Positions 34,148 to 41,856 of a stretch of 43,957 bases of DNA are shown here, one piece after another (position 1 is the stretch's first letter; each line of letters starts with the position of its first letter). The position numbers were made by a program, and so were the translations under genes. Under the pieces are notes generated by a model. It saw only the letters and a list, made by a program, of their open reading frames with translations. It was not told the DNA's origin and did not search any database. Origin of the DNA: Paenibacillus sp. HGH0039 (lineage in GTDB: Bacteria; Bacillota; Bacilli; Paenibacillales; NBRC-103111); the NCBI RefSeq assembly GCF_000411255.1, contig NZ_KE150412.1:1833657-1877613 (forward strand), read 5' to 3'.

Positions 34148-34522
34148 ATGTACAAAGAGGATTTTTATTGTTTGTGCAAATCGTATATGAACCGTCACGT
34201 CCGGGTACAGACCAAATCGGGCCGCACTTATGACGGGATGATTATCGGAGTGGACCCGAATTATGTCTGGCTGAAAGTATCCGGCGGCCAGGGGTATGGC
34301 TACGGCCCTGACACTGGATACGGGCAGGGGTATATTTCCGGCCATGTTAACGGATATGGCCGAACAGGTCCATACGGCCAGCCGCCTGATGAATTCGAGG
34401 AAAGGGGATTCTTTCCCCCGGCTCCCGGCTTTCCGGGCTTTCCGGGCTATCCCGGTCCGAGCAACGAGACGATCCTCACGCTGGCCCTGTTCGATCTGCT
34501 GACTCTTGTTCTATTGATGTAG
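34148..34522 (+). CDS. Sm-like domain protein with Gly/Tyr/Pro-rich tail
   Basis: The 124-residue protein starts with a segment like an LSm/Sm fold (about 1-44, with RHVRVQTKSGRTYDGMIIGVD and VWLKV). It continues with a Gly-Tyr-rich linker (GQGYGYGPDTGYGQGY), a Pro-rich run (PAPGFPGFPGYPGP) and a hydrophobic C-terminus (ILTLALFDLLTLVLLM). A membrane or spore-surface location is suggested by composition; I know no function. The ATG at 34148 has GGAGGG nine bases upstream, preferred to ATG 34139, which touches the ribosome site. Its last codons form half of a perfect hairpin. Confidence 0.72.
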   Translation: MYKEDFYCLCKSYMNRHVRVQTKSGRTYDGMIIGVDPNYVWLKVSGGQGYGYGPDTGYGQGYISGHVNGYGRTGPYGQPPDEFEERGFFPPAPGFPGFPGYPGPSNETILTLALFDLLTLVLLM

Positions 34523-34535
34523 AACAAGAGTCAGC
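34498..34535 (+). other. Perfect 16-base hairpin spanning the stop codon
   Basis: GCTGACTCTTGTTCTA (34498-34513), six bases, TAGAACAAGAGTCAGC (34520-34535) form a perfect stem; the right arm starts with the stop codon of the Sm-like gene. There is no T run, so it is not a normal terminator. Confidence 0.85.
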
Positions 34536-34538
34536 GGC

Positions 34539-34713
34539 GGACGCGGGTGTTCCTCCCCGCGTCCTTACAGCGCGAAGAAGACGCCCGCTGCGCAAAAAGC
34601 ACCGCCTCCGGAAACGGCCCGATTGACGCGGCCTCCCTTGGCGGTGCTTTCCGGCTCCGGCGGCTTCCCGCCGCGGATTTGAGGCTGTAAGGGCAAACTT
34701 CCCTTACAGCCTC
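34539..34713. repeat. Cluster of three further perfect inverted repeats
   Basis: Three hairpins follow in the gene-free interval: GGACGCGGG/CCCGCGTCC (34539-34547, 34556-34564), AAAGCACCGCC/GGCGGTGCTTT (34596-34606, 34640-34650) and GAGGCTGTAAGGG/CCCTTACAGCCTC (34681-34693, 34701-34713). The third lies about 60 bases past the hisJ stop and could end that transcript. None has a good T run. The 34523-34773 interval contains no gene. Confidence 0.75.
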
Positions 34714-34773
34714 CGGTGCTTCACGCGGCTTTCGAGCGGCCGCTCTGTTCGCCGCTTCACAGGGCCGCTTCTC

Positions 34774-35610
34774 TCAGCTTTCCGCGCGGCTCGCGCCGAA
34801 AGCGGTCTCAAACCAGGCCCAGTCCGCTCCCACGTGCTCCGGCTTATGCGTATCGGAGCCGTAAATTAGCGGAATGTCCCGGTTCGCGCAGGCGGCAAGA
34901 AACCATCGCGGCACATAGGTCTGCCCGCAGGTCGGCACCCGCAGACCGGCGACGTTCACGTCGATGCCGACGCCCGCCTCCTCGAGCTTGGGCAGCAGCG
35001 CGGTCAGCCTGCGCTCGATCAGTTCCGGGCTGATCGGCGGAAGCGCTTCGCGGAACTTCTCGATCAGCTGCACGTGACCGAGGCGCTTTCGCATAGGTAG
35101 CCCGGCCGCCCACTCGATCGCTTTCTCGACGTGGTTGTAGTATTCTTCGGCTACCGCGTCCATACTCCCGTAATGGGCAAGCAACCCCTCCCGGAAGTCG
35201 TCCGCGGAGAAGTCGATGCAGCGCATGCCGCCCGCTCCGGGAAGATAATGGACGGATACGACGACGTCCTCAAGCCGGCTTCCGTACTGATCCAGCAGCG
35301 CGTCGGAGAAGTCTTCCCTGCCGTACAGGTAATCCATCTCGAGGCCCACGGTCACTTCGATCCTGCCGGCATATCTCGCTTTCATCTCTTCGGCGTAGGC
35401 CAAATAGTCCGGCAGCTCCTCCATCGGCATGGCCAGTTCCGCCATGAGCCGCGGATTGTCGATCCACTTATCCGGCAGCGGCGGGTGCTCGCTGATGGTA
35501 TAGCGCTCGAAGCCGAGCTCCACCGCCCGGTCCAAGTATGCCGGTTCCTCGGCGGGATTTCCGTGATAGCAAAACTTCGTGTGCGTATGACCGTCCCATT
35601 TGAATGTCAT
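34774..35610 (-). CDS. hisJ: Histidinol-phosphatase (PHP domain, HisJ type)
   Basis: The 278-residue protein has the PHP-domain metal motif WDGHTHTKFCYHG at the start, SEHPPLP, GLEMDY, VSVHYLPG and the late IYGSDTHKPEHVG. This matches the HisJ (HisK) histidinol phosphate phosphatase of bacilli and related PHP phosphatases (histidine biosynthesis, L-histidinol phosphate to L-histidinol). No other his genes are present in the window, so a different phosphoester substrate cannot be excluded. The ATG at 35610 has GAGGAGGATAA upstream; a longer frame to 35676 is not supported. Confidence 0.85.
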   Translation of the reverse strand: MTFKWDGHTHTKFCYHGNPAEEPAYLDRAVELGFERYTISEHPPLPDKWIDNPRLMAELAMPMEELPDYLAYAEEMKARYAGRIEVTVGLEMDYLYGREDFSDALLDQYGSRLEDVVVSVHYLPGAGGMRCIDFSADDFREGLLAHYGSMDAVAEEYYNHVEKAIEWAAGLPMRKRLGHVQLIEKFREALPPISPELIERRLTALLPKLEEAGVGIDVNVAGLRVPTCGQTYVPRWFLAACANRDIPLIYGSDTHKPEHVGADWAWFETAFGASRAES

Positions 35611-35699
35611 GGCGTACTTATCCTCCTCAGTCTCTGCGGCTTGTCTGACTTGAGTATATCGCGGCCCGGTTAGCACGGCAACGCCGGGCTACTTATCGA

Positions 35700-35729
35700 T
35701 AAAAAAGCCCGGATGTTTTCCATCCGGAC
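35700..35729 (-). terminator. Intrinsic terminator of the FixH/YtkA-like gene
   Basis: On the minus strand CCGGATG, five bases, CATCCGG are followed by GCTTTTTTAT, about 45 bases after the 35773 stop. Confidence 0.9.
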
Positions 35730-35772
35730 CCGCCCGCTTACATCGGGAATCATAAGGATACCCGATGCCGGG

Positions 35773-36264
35773 CTATTCCACCTGGAGCTTCACCTGCGGC
35801 ATCGTGTGCATCGTTCTGGCCGTGACGTGGGAAATAATCAGATACGTTCCCGGCTCGTCAAATTTCTTTTTCAAGGTATACAAGCCGTCCTTGCCGTGGG
35901 TTCCTTTAATCTTCTCATGCTTGTCGTCCGGGGCGCCTTCTTTCCATACTTCGAAAAGAACCTCGTCCGCATCGTCTACCGGCTTGCCATCCTGGGTGAC
36001 GGTGACTTCAACCGCCGCTTCCGTCCCTTGTTTGACCGGTTCCGCCGGCAGCTTCACTTTGGCCTCGATCGGATTCAGCGTATCCAGCGTCCCTTGGCCC
36101 GCGCCTTGACCTCCGTGCCCTTCATGTCCGCCGCCTCCCGAACCGCAGCCGGCAAGCGCCGCTGTCAGCACCAGCAGAAGAACGGCCGTGCCGACACCCC
36201 TGCGCCTGAATGTTAATTTCAAACCGGAACGACCGGCGGAATTTTCCTGTTTATGTGCGTTCAT
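35773..36264 (-). CDS. FixH/YtkA-like lipoprotein
   Basis: The 163-residue protein has a basic N-terminus, a hydrophobic signal and the lipobox LAGC (Cys at about residue 40), then a Gly/His-rich linker (GSGGGGHEGHGGQG) and a YtkA-like beta-sandwich (about 60-163). The latter contains VEVTVTQDGKPVDDADEVLFEVW and YLIISHVTARTMHTMPQ. The His/Met-containing end and His-rich linker suggest metal, perhaps copper, binding. The family is found near cytochrome oxidase or copper genes elsewhere, but not here. The ATG at 36264 is used. Confidence 0.85.
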   Translation of the reverse strand: MNAHKQENSAGRSGLKLTFRRRGVGTAVLLLVLTAALAGCGSGGGGHEGHGGQGAGQGTLDTLNPIEAKVKLPAEPVKQGTEAAVEVTVTQDGKPVDDADEVLFEVWKEGAPDDKHEKIKGTHGKDGLYTLKKKFDEPGTYLIISHVTARTMHTMPQVKLQVE

Positions 36265-36436
36265 GTATCTTCAATCCCCCTAAACCGCATGGCCTGATGC
36301 CTTTACGGCTGCTTTCATCTTTTCCCATCAATCAAACCTATTATACCGGGATGCCTGCCAAAGAGGGATAGCTCACCTGGGCCCTATTTGTAACGATTCC
36401 GTGAACAATCCGGCGCGAGCCGGCTTAATCGCACAG

Positions 36437-36475
36437 CAAAAGGACTTACAACCGGGGGCTGCAAGTCCTTTTATA
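36437..36475 (-). terminator. Intrinsic terminator of the KGG protein gene
   Basis: On the minus strand AAAAGGACTTGCAG and TTGTAAGTCCTTTT form a stem around a GC-rich loop, about 25 bases past the 36498 stop. Confidence 0.85.
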
Positions 36476-36497
36476 TGTCGAGATCACGTTCATCGTC

Positions 36498-36683
36498 TTA
36501 ACTGCGTCCGCCTTTTCTTCCCGCTTCTTCACGGCTCATCTTGCCATCGCTTCTGCCGCTGTCGTTTCCGCGGGATTCGCCGCCTTTACGTCCGATTTCC
36601 TGGTAGAAATCTTTGTCGTGCGTGCGTGCGGTTTCTTCTCCGCCTTTGCGTCCTGCTTCTTCTCGAGACATTTTGTCAGCCAT
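36498..36683 (-). CDS. KGG-repeat general stress protein (GsiB-like)
   Basis: The 61-residue hydrophilic protein repeats the KGG motif: MSREEAGRKGGE at the start, YQEIGRKGGESRG in the middle and MSREEAGRKGGRS at the end. This is the pattern of GsiB and fungal con-10-like stress proteins, which are very soluble, hydrophilin-like and made during starvation or desiccation. The ATG at 36683 follows GAGGAGTGG. It is a one-gene unit. Confidence 0.92.
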   Translation of the reverse strand: MADKMSREEAGRKGGEETARTHDKDFYQEIGRKGGESRGNDSGRSDGKMSREEAGRKGGRS

Positions 36684-36810
36684 GATGATCCACTCCTCAA
36701 ACGGTAAATTTGCAGGCTTCTTAGGAAGTCTTGTTTAACTGCCGCCTACGTCTATTACTTACCCGGATGAGAGATTCCGAAACGGAAAACTGGTAATTCA
36801 CTGGTTAAAA

Positions 36811-37941
36811 TCAATTGAACCGCTCCGGCGAAAAAGGAGTCAGATCCAGAGAAGTCCTTCCATCGACGGTCAGATCCCGCAAAATTTCGCCCACGACACT
36901 CGCGAATTTGAACCCGTGTCCGGAAAAGCCCGCCGCAACGCTCACATGCGGATGCCCGGGCAGCCGTCCGATGATAAAATCCTCGTCCGGCGTACGTTCG
37001 TACAGGCAGACCTTGCCTTGCAGCAGCGCACCCGAGGCGCGGGGGAGGTACGCTTCCATAAAGGCGCGAAGCTCCTCCTCGTCCGCGGCCGTTCTTCCGA
37101 ACGGATGCTTCGGCTCTCCGGGACTCAGGGGAATCCCCTCATCGTGCCGGCCTACCTTGACTCCCGAACCGTCGAAGTCGGGGAACCCGTAATATTCCCC
37201 CAGCCCCGTATGGACCGTAAAGCCCGGAAAGCCGGGGGACCGGTACAGCCCGCCTTCGGCCCGGAACCAAGCCACTGTTTTGCGGACCGCCGTCACGGGA
37301 AGCAGCCCGCCTGGCAGGATGCCTGCGGCCGCGGCTCCAGCCGTGACGATCAGACGGCCGGACGTGAAGGTTCCGGCCGGTGTCGTCACGGACGCTTCGC
37401 CGCCGTCCAGCCGCACGGACCGGACGGGCGTATCCGTCAGCAGCTCCGCGCCCGCTTCCAGCGCCAGTCTCCGGTAGACGCGCAGGCAGGTTTCGCTGAG
37501 CAGCACCCCGCCGTCCGGCTCGTAGAGGCCGCTCCAGCCCTCCGGCAGGGAGAAGCCCGGCCACCGCCGGTGGATTTCGGCGGCATCGAGCTCTTCCAGC
37601 GGAACGCCGTACCGCTGCGCGTTGGCGATTTTGCTCCGGTGGTTGGCCGTCTCTTCGCGGCTCACGTTCAGCACGCCCGTAGGCCGCAGCAGCGTCTCGC
37701 CGGATAGGCGCTCCAGCTCTTCCCACAGCCTCCGGGCGCGCAGCGCAAGGGGCACGTACGCGGAGGCTCCGCCGTAGGCATGGCGGATGAGCCTCGTTTC
37801 CCCGTGATGACTGCCTTCCTCGTGCGGGGGATTGCCCGCATCAAGGAGCAGCGTCTGCACGCCGCTTAATGCAAGCTGATAACCGGCGCTCAAGCCCATC
37901 GAGCCGGCTCCGATAATGATCACGTCGTAACGGGTGCGCAT
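36811..37941 (-). CDS. solA: FAD-dependent oxidase of the SolA/monomeric sarcosine oxidase family
   Basis: The 376-residue flavoprotein begins RYDVIIIGAGSMGLSAGYQLA, a dinucleotide-binding Rossmann motif, with GSHHGETRLIRHAYGG next (the segment near the flavin attachment and substrate pocket). It ends FSGHGFKFASVVGEILRDLTVDG. Length and pattern match N-methyltryptophan oxidase and monomeric sarcosine oxidase, which oxidise N-methyl amino acids to formaldehyde and hydrogen peroxide. The two cannot be told apart here; the cysteine that carries the covalent flavin should lie in KVCLYERTPDEDFIIG, and Cys is present. The ATG at 37941 has AAGGAGAT upstream. Confidence 0.85.
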   Translation of the reverse strand: MRTRYDVIIIGAGSMGLSAGYQLALSGVQTLLLDAGNPPHEEGSHHGETRLIRHAYGGASAYVPLALRARRLWEELERLSGETLLRPTGVLNVSREETANHRSKIANAQRYGVPLEELDAAEIHRRWPGFSLPEGWSGLYEPDGGVLLSETCLRVYRRLALEAGAELLTDTPVRSVRLDGGEASVTTPAGTFTSGRLIVTAGAAAAGILPGGLLPVTAVRKTVAWFRAEGGLYRSPGFPGFTVHTGLGEYYGFPDFDGSGVKVGRHDEGIPLSPGEPKHPFGRTAADEEELRAFMEAYLPRASGALLQGKVCLYERTPDEDFIIGRLPGHPHVSVAAGFSGHGFKFASVVGEILRDLTVDGRTSLDLTPFSPERFN

Positions 37942-38094
37942 GGCGGTATCTCCTTCCTCGCTCTTCATTATCTTGACGTTAGCACCCCGCTTGAGAAGGT
38001 GTCAATGCCCAGCCTAGGACGGAGCATATTAGCCAAGCCGTTCCACATATGTCTAACCGTAACGTTACCTATATCACGCGGTTTGGAGGAAACT

Positions 38095-38318
38095 GTCTGG
38101 ATTAAACGCTTTAACCGTCTGGCCATCGAGCTGTCAAAGCCGGATAAGCCGACGCCAATGCCGCTGCCGCCGTTCAGGAACTCCCCGGGGGACGTTTCGG
38201 CGAAATGTCCACGCTGAACAAGGATTTGGAGGAAGTTCCCGAAGAATCTGCGCCCGGCATCTCCATGGAAGATTTCATGAAAATCGCCCAGCGCCTCCAG
38301 CGCTCCGCAGGGTTATAA
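38095..38318 (+). pseudogene. Remnant of a manganese catalase gene
   Basis: After GGAGGAAACTGTC, where an ATG would be expected, the sequence encodes IKRFNRLAIELSKPDKP. It then shifts frame and continues AVQELPGGRFGEMSTLN, then jumps directly to DLEEVPEESAPGISMEDFMK and IAQRLQRSAGL ending at TAA 38318. The first part matches the N-terminus of Thermus-type manganese catalase (FLRIDRLQIELP, AVQALLGGRFGEMSTL), the last part resembles its C-terminus (FAPE..., EIAKKL). About 220 residues holding all metal ligands are missing. Lost start codon, one frameshift and an internal deletion make it non-functional. A terminator follows. Confidence 0.8.
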
Positions 38319-38324
38319 CGGCAA

Positions 38325-38376
38325 CCCCGAAGACCCTTCCGGCAGACTGCTCCGGAAGGGTTTTCGGGATCTTTTC
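38325..38376 (+). terminator. Terminator of the former catalase gene
   Basis: CCCGAAGACCCTTCCGG and CCGGAAGGGTTTTCGGG form a 17-base stem with one mismatch, nine-base loop, followed by ATCTTTT on the plus strand. It also lies just past the convergent panD stop. Confidence 0.8.
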
Positions 38377-38400
38377 CAACTGCGCCGCCAAGAGGACCTG

Positions 38401-38793
38401 TCAGGAAGGGTCCGGCACGGTGGAGTGTTTTTCCACATAACGATCGTACGCAACTTTGTTGCCTTCTTCCAAAATAACCACTTTGGGCGCGTAGTCCGCC
38501 GCCGTTTCCTCGCTCATTAAAGCGTAGGAAATAATGATGACGACATCGCCCGGCTGCACAAGCCTTGCCGCCGCCCCGTTCAGGCAGACGCATCCCGATC
38601 CCCTGGGACCCGTTATCGTATACGTCTCCATCCGAGATCCGTTGTTAATGTTCACGATCTGAACCTTTTCATTGGGCAGAAGGTCCGCAAGCTCCATCAG
38701 ATCTTCGTCGATCGTGATGCTTCCTACATAGTTCAGATTGGCCTCCGTAACGGTGGCCCGGTGGAGCTTGGATTTCATCATCGTTCTGAACAT
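38401..38793 (-). CDS. panD: Aspartate 1-decarboxylase precursor
   Basis: The 130-residue proenzyme makes beta-alanine from aspartate for pantothenate and CoA. It cleaves itself between Gly24 and Ser25 (NYVGSITID), and Ser25 becomes the pyruvoyl group. Other family residues are visible in [42 protein letters not shown] and VIIISYALM. panB and panC are not beside it in this window. It lies 25 bases after the YheC/D gene on the same strand, so the two may be cotranscribed. Confidence 0.96.
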   Translation of the reverse strand: MFRTMMKSKLHRATVTEANLNYVGSITIDEDLMELADLLPNEKVQIVNINNGSRMETYTITGPRGSGCVCLNGAAARLVQPGDVVIIISYALMSEETAADYAPKVVILEEGNKVAYDRYVEKHSTVPDPS

Positions 38794-38818
38794 GCCCCGC
38801 GTCCCCTTTCCTCGTTCT

Positions 38819-39574
38819 TTACTGGCCTTCGCCGTAAGCCTTGATGCGGCGGTACATCGTTTTGTCTTTGAGCTTCATGAAATGAGACATGGACGGATAC
38901 AAATTCCCTTCGAAAATCCAAACATTTCCGCGCTTGTCCAGCCCGATATCAATACCGTAGATGACCTGCCTCGGAAAATGTTCCGTCAGCGTCTTCGCGC
39001 ATGCGAGAGCGACCCCATCGATCCGTTCCTGCAGCGCTTTCCGGGACAGCCTGTGAAGCGAAGATCGGCCGAGCGCTTCGTCCAGAAGCAGGAGCTTGCC
39101 TTTTCTGGATGTGTTCGAAACGAAATAGCCGCTGCCCACGACTTTCGCCACGCGCCCGGTAACAATCCAGCGGCGCGAATTTTTTTTCCGCTGAACGATA
39201 ATACGCAGATCGAAAGCCCTCTCTCCGACCGTCGCCCGGTCGATACTCTGCTGGACGATATAGCTTTGAGAACCGATTTGCTTACTCAGAAAAGCGTAAG
39301 TCTTCCTCCTGCCCGCCAGCTTGATCCTGCGGTTTTCATGCTGCACTTCGTACCGGCCGTCGGGCAGGCACGACACATGGAAAATGCCCTGCCCCTGCAT
39401 CCCGCCAACGGGTTTGACAACGACCCGGCCGTACCGCTCCGACATTTCCCCGAAGGAACGTTCCGACATCGGACTCGTTGCAGGCAGATGAGGGACAAGC
39501 CCGGCGGCATTTCTCATAAACTTGTATTTGGACCACTTGTTAAACCTCGCGCGAACCGCCATGCTTTCGGCCAC
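38819..39574 (-). CDS. YheC/YheD family ATP-grasp protein (spore coat-associated)
   Basis: The 251-residue protein has the ATP-grasp pattern of the YheC/YheD group: [35 protein letters not shown] (ATP-binding Lys and Gly loop), [33 protein letters not shown] (metal ligands Asp, Glu, Asn). Homologues are endospore coat-associated or ligate small molecules to peptides. The coding pattern continues upstream of the GTG at 39574 (KSIRIGKV), up to a well-placed ATG at 39603 that is one base out of frame, so the true N-terminus may be lost through a one-base deletion. It probably shares a transcript with panD. Confidence 0.82.
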   Translation of the reverse strand: MAESMAVRARFNKWSKYKFMRNAAGLVPHLPATSPMSERSFGEMSERYGRVVVKPVGGMQGQGIFHVSCLPDGRYEVQHENRRIKLAGRRKTYAFLSKQIGSQSYIVQQSIDRATVGERAFDLRIIVQRKKNSRRWIVTGRVAKVVGSGYFVSNTSRKGKLLLLDEALGRSSLHRLSRKALQERIDGVALACAKTLTEHFPRQVIYGIDIGLDKRGNVWIFEGNLYPSMSHFMKLKDKTMYRRIKAYGEGQ

Positions 39575-39873
39575 CTTTCCGATCCGGATAGACTTTCTTT
39601 CATAGACCGCTCCTTTATATATATGAGAGTGGGTACCGGATGGAAAAGGCGTCTGTTCTAGCGGCCGCTGTGCAGCCGACCCTATTTTTCAAAGATCGGG
39701 AAAGAGCCTTCAAGTGATAGGGCAAAATAGTTTCTTATCCGTTTCAAAGCCTGAACGGCTTCCGTAAACTAAAGTAATGTTTTTCAGGTGTGACAGCGAA
39801 GCGGAGCTCCTCTATAGAAAGAGCGAACATATAAAGAAATTTTTTGCCAATTTGTGAAAAAGGATGGATAACG
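39575..39873. other. Divergent intergenic region
   Basis: About 300 bases separate the divergent YheC/D and GT4 genes. They include the out-of-frame AAAGGAG-ATG at 39603-39616 on the minus strand, an alternating TATATATAT stretch (39616-39624) and no other recognisable gene or hairpin. No promoter could be fixed. Confidence 0.4.
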
Positions 39874-41037
39874 GTGAGTCATTATCAAGTCATATGGAAC
39901 GGGCCCGTGCTGGGCGACAACGGAATCGGAACTGCCGGCCGTGAATATGTGCTTGCGCTGCACCGGTTGGGCGTTCATGTCAAAGTAACTCCCGCGCGCA
40001 GGCGTTCGTCCCTCTCCACCCCATCCAAAAGGCTCATGCTTGCCTTGGCCCGCAGGCCTCTGGCCCCGAAGAAGCCGAAAGTGCTGGTTTACCATCGCCT
40101 GCCGCATACTCTGAATATCGCGCAAGCGAGAAAAAAGTACGACTATCTCATCTTGAATGCGGTCTGGGAGACGACGAAAATCCCCCGGAACTGGCTCCCG
40201 AACATCAACCGGTTCGACGCCGTTTGCGTGCCGTCCGTGCAGAACAGAATCGCCATGAGAAGAAGCGGGGTCCGCGTCCCCGTATACATCGTTCCGCACG
40301 GAGTGGATTCCCGCGCGTTTAATCCCCGGAACAAGAAGCTGGCCGTGACAAAAAAGGGCGCCTTCCTGTTCGTCTCCGTCTTCACCTTCCAGCACCGCAA
40401 AAATCCCGAAACCCTGCTCAGGGCTTTCTGGGAGGAATTTTCCGCCAGGGACCGCGCGGCGCTGCTGATCAAAACGAGCGGATTCAGCTCGAAAGAATCG
40501 GGCGCATGGATCCGCGGCCGCATCGCGGCCTACAAAAAAAAGCTGGGAATCCGGCACAAGACGGCCCCCCTTCATCTCCTGACCGGCTCGACCAACCCCC
40601 GTACGGTGCGGGGAGTCTATACCGCAGGCGATGCGTTCGTACTTCCCACGCGCGGAGAAGGCGTCGGCCTGCCGTTCCTGGAATCGCTGGCCAGCGGAAC
40701 TCCGGTCATCGCGACAGGCTGGGGCGGTCACATGGACTTTGTGACAAGGGCCAATTCCTTTCTCGTCCCATATAAGCTGAAACCGCCCGCAGCCGGTATG
40801 AAGAAAGCGATCTCCCGCTCCTTCCGCCACTTGTTTGCCCAGAAGGGGCAGCTTTGGGCGGAGCCTGATCTCGGCTCTCTGAAAAAACAGATGAGACACG
40901 CTTACGAGCATCCCGAGCTGTGCAGGCGGAAGGGACTCCGGGGACGCAGGGATATGAGCCGGTGGACATGGGCGCGTGCCGGACACGCGATGAAAAGAGC
41001 CATCGAGAAGACGATCGCCTCGGGACGGCGGCGTTGA
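39874..41037 (+). CDS. GT4-type glycosyltransferase
   Basis: The 387-residue protein has a GT-B fold. The donor-side signature is clear: FVLPTRGEGVGLPFLESLASGTPVIATGWGG (shown in parts: TRGEGVGLPFLESLASG, PVIATGWGGHMDF), with the E-x7-E pair of retaining family 4 enzymes. GDNGIGTAGREYVLAL lies near the N-terminus and IVPHGVDSRAFNP in the hinge. It likely adds a sugar from a nucleotide donor to a surface or spore glycan. The GTG at 39874 has AAAAGGATGG eight bases upstream. It ends at a strong terminator. Confidence 0.9.
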   Translation: MSHYQVIWNGPVLGDNGIGTAGREYVLALHRLGVHVKVTPARRRSSLSTPSKRLMLALARRPLAPKKPKVLVYHRLPHTLNIAQARKKYDYLILNAVWETTKIPRNWLPNINRFDAVCVPSVQNRIAMRRSGVRVPVYIVPHGVDSRAFNPRNKKLAVTKKGAFLFVSVFTFQHRKNPETLLRAFWEEFSARDRAALLIKTSGFSSKESGAWIRGRIAAYKKKLGIRHKTAPLHLLTGSTNPRTVRGVYTAGDAFVLPTRGEGVGLPFLESLASGTPVIATGWGGHMDFVTRANSFLVPYKLKPPAAGMKKAISRSFRHLFAQKGQLWAEPDLGSLKKQMRHAYEHPELCRRKGLRGRRDMSRWTWARAGHAMKRAIEKTIASGRRR

Positions 41038-41145
41038 GGCCGGGACGGTGCGTGGAAGCGGAGGGCGCGTGCAGGAGCAGCGCGGGAGATGCGGATCAGT
41101 GGCGTGCTTCCAACAGCGCCCGGCGAAAACACCTCGTGCAGCAGC

Positions 41146-41193
41146 AAAAAAAGACGTTCCCGGTTCGCTTCCGACCCGGGAACGTCTTTTTTT
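41146..41193. terminator. Intrinsic terminator of the GT4 gene
   Basis: AAAAAAAGACGTTCCCGG, a loop and CCGGGAACGTCTTTTTTT form a perfect stem with A and T runs on both sides. Confidence 0.95.
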
Positions 41194-41216
41194 GAGAGGT
41201 GAATTCACTCGTCTTG

Positions 41217-41253
41217 CAAAAAAGCACCCTGCCGGAAATTTCCGTCAAGGTGC
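41217..41253 (-). terminator. Intrinsic terminator of gcvH
   Basis: On the minus strand GCACCTTGACGGAAA, three bases, and CCGGCAGGGTGC form an interrupted stem followed by TTTTTT, about 25 bases after the gcvH stop. Confidence 0.85.
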
Positions 41254-41276
41254 CGCAGCTCGGAGCGGCAAAAAGA

Positions 41277-41669
41277 TTACTGCTCCGAAACGATATAAGC
41301 CTGATACTGATCGGCGGTCATAAGCCCGTCCAAGGCTTCTTTGCCGGAAATGTCGATTTCGGCCACCCAGCCTGCGCCGTAAGGGTCCGTATTCACCAGC
41401 TCCGGAGATTCTTCCAGAGTGTCGTTGATTCGGGCGACCGTTCCGATAACGGGACTAATCAGGTCGGAGACCGTTTTGACCGATTCCACACTGCCCAGCA
41501 TGTCGTCGGCTTTGACGGAAGCGCCCGTTTTCGGCAGTTCGACGAATACAATGTCGCCAAGCTGCTCTTGTGCAAAAGGGGTCATGCCTACACGGATTTT
41601 CGTATCGGAAAGCACTTCGACCCATTCGTGTTCTTTGGAGTATAACAATCCGGATTTTACTTCGCTCAC
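41277..41669 (-). CDS. gcvH: Glycine cleavage system H protein
   Basis: The 130-residue lipoyl carrier shuttles the aminomethyl group between the P, T and L proteins of glycine cleavage and in bacilli also serves lipoyl relay. Lipoylated Lys65 lies in LGSVESVKTVSDL. Other family features are SKEHEWVEV, QEQLGDIVFVELP and GWVAEIDI. The other gcv genes are not in the window, which is usual for Bacillales. The start codon (ATG/GTG region at 41669) follows GAGGCGG. Confidence 0.96.
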   Translation of the reverse strand: MSEVKSGLLYSKEHEWVEVLSDTKIRVGMTPFAQEQLGDIVFVELPKTGASVKADDMLGSVESVKTVSDLISPVIGTVARINDTLEESPELVNTDPYGAGWVAEIDISGKEALDGLMTADQYQAYIVSEQ

Positions 41670-41708
41670 GTTATTACCGCCTCACTTTTGACTGCCGTTA
41701 ATAAATTT

Positions 41709-41738
41709 AGCTTACCCGAATGAAAACGGCGAAGTCAA
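41709..41738 (-). promoter_or_regulatory. Putative sigma-A promoter of gcvH
   Basis: The minus strand has TTGACT (41733-41738), an 18-base spacer and TAAGCT (41709-41714), 40 bases upstream of the gcvH start. Confidence 0.65.
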
Positions 41739-41768
41739 GCCGGGAGCGGGCAAAGTTCTTTCCTTGTA

Positions 41769-41797
41769 TTGACAGCTTATTTAAAGGGTGATACTAT
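41769..41797 (+). promoter_or_regulatory. sigma-A promoter of the SLH-like gene
   Basis: A perfect TTGACA (41769-41774), a 17-base spacer and TACTAT (41792-41797) lie 60 bases upstream of the ATG. Confidence 0.85.
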
Positions 41798-41856
41798 CCT
41801 GATAAATTCCTAGTTTTCTTATTGGAATAAATAAATTTAAGAAAGGGGTTCATTCC

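Noticed and set aside
39784-41208. 474-codon minus-strand frame
   Set aside because: Antisense to the GT4 glycosyltransferase, crosses its terminator and shows no domain.
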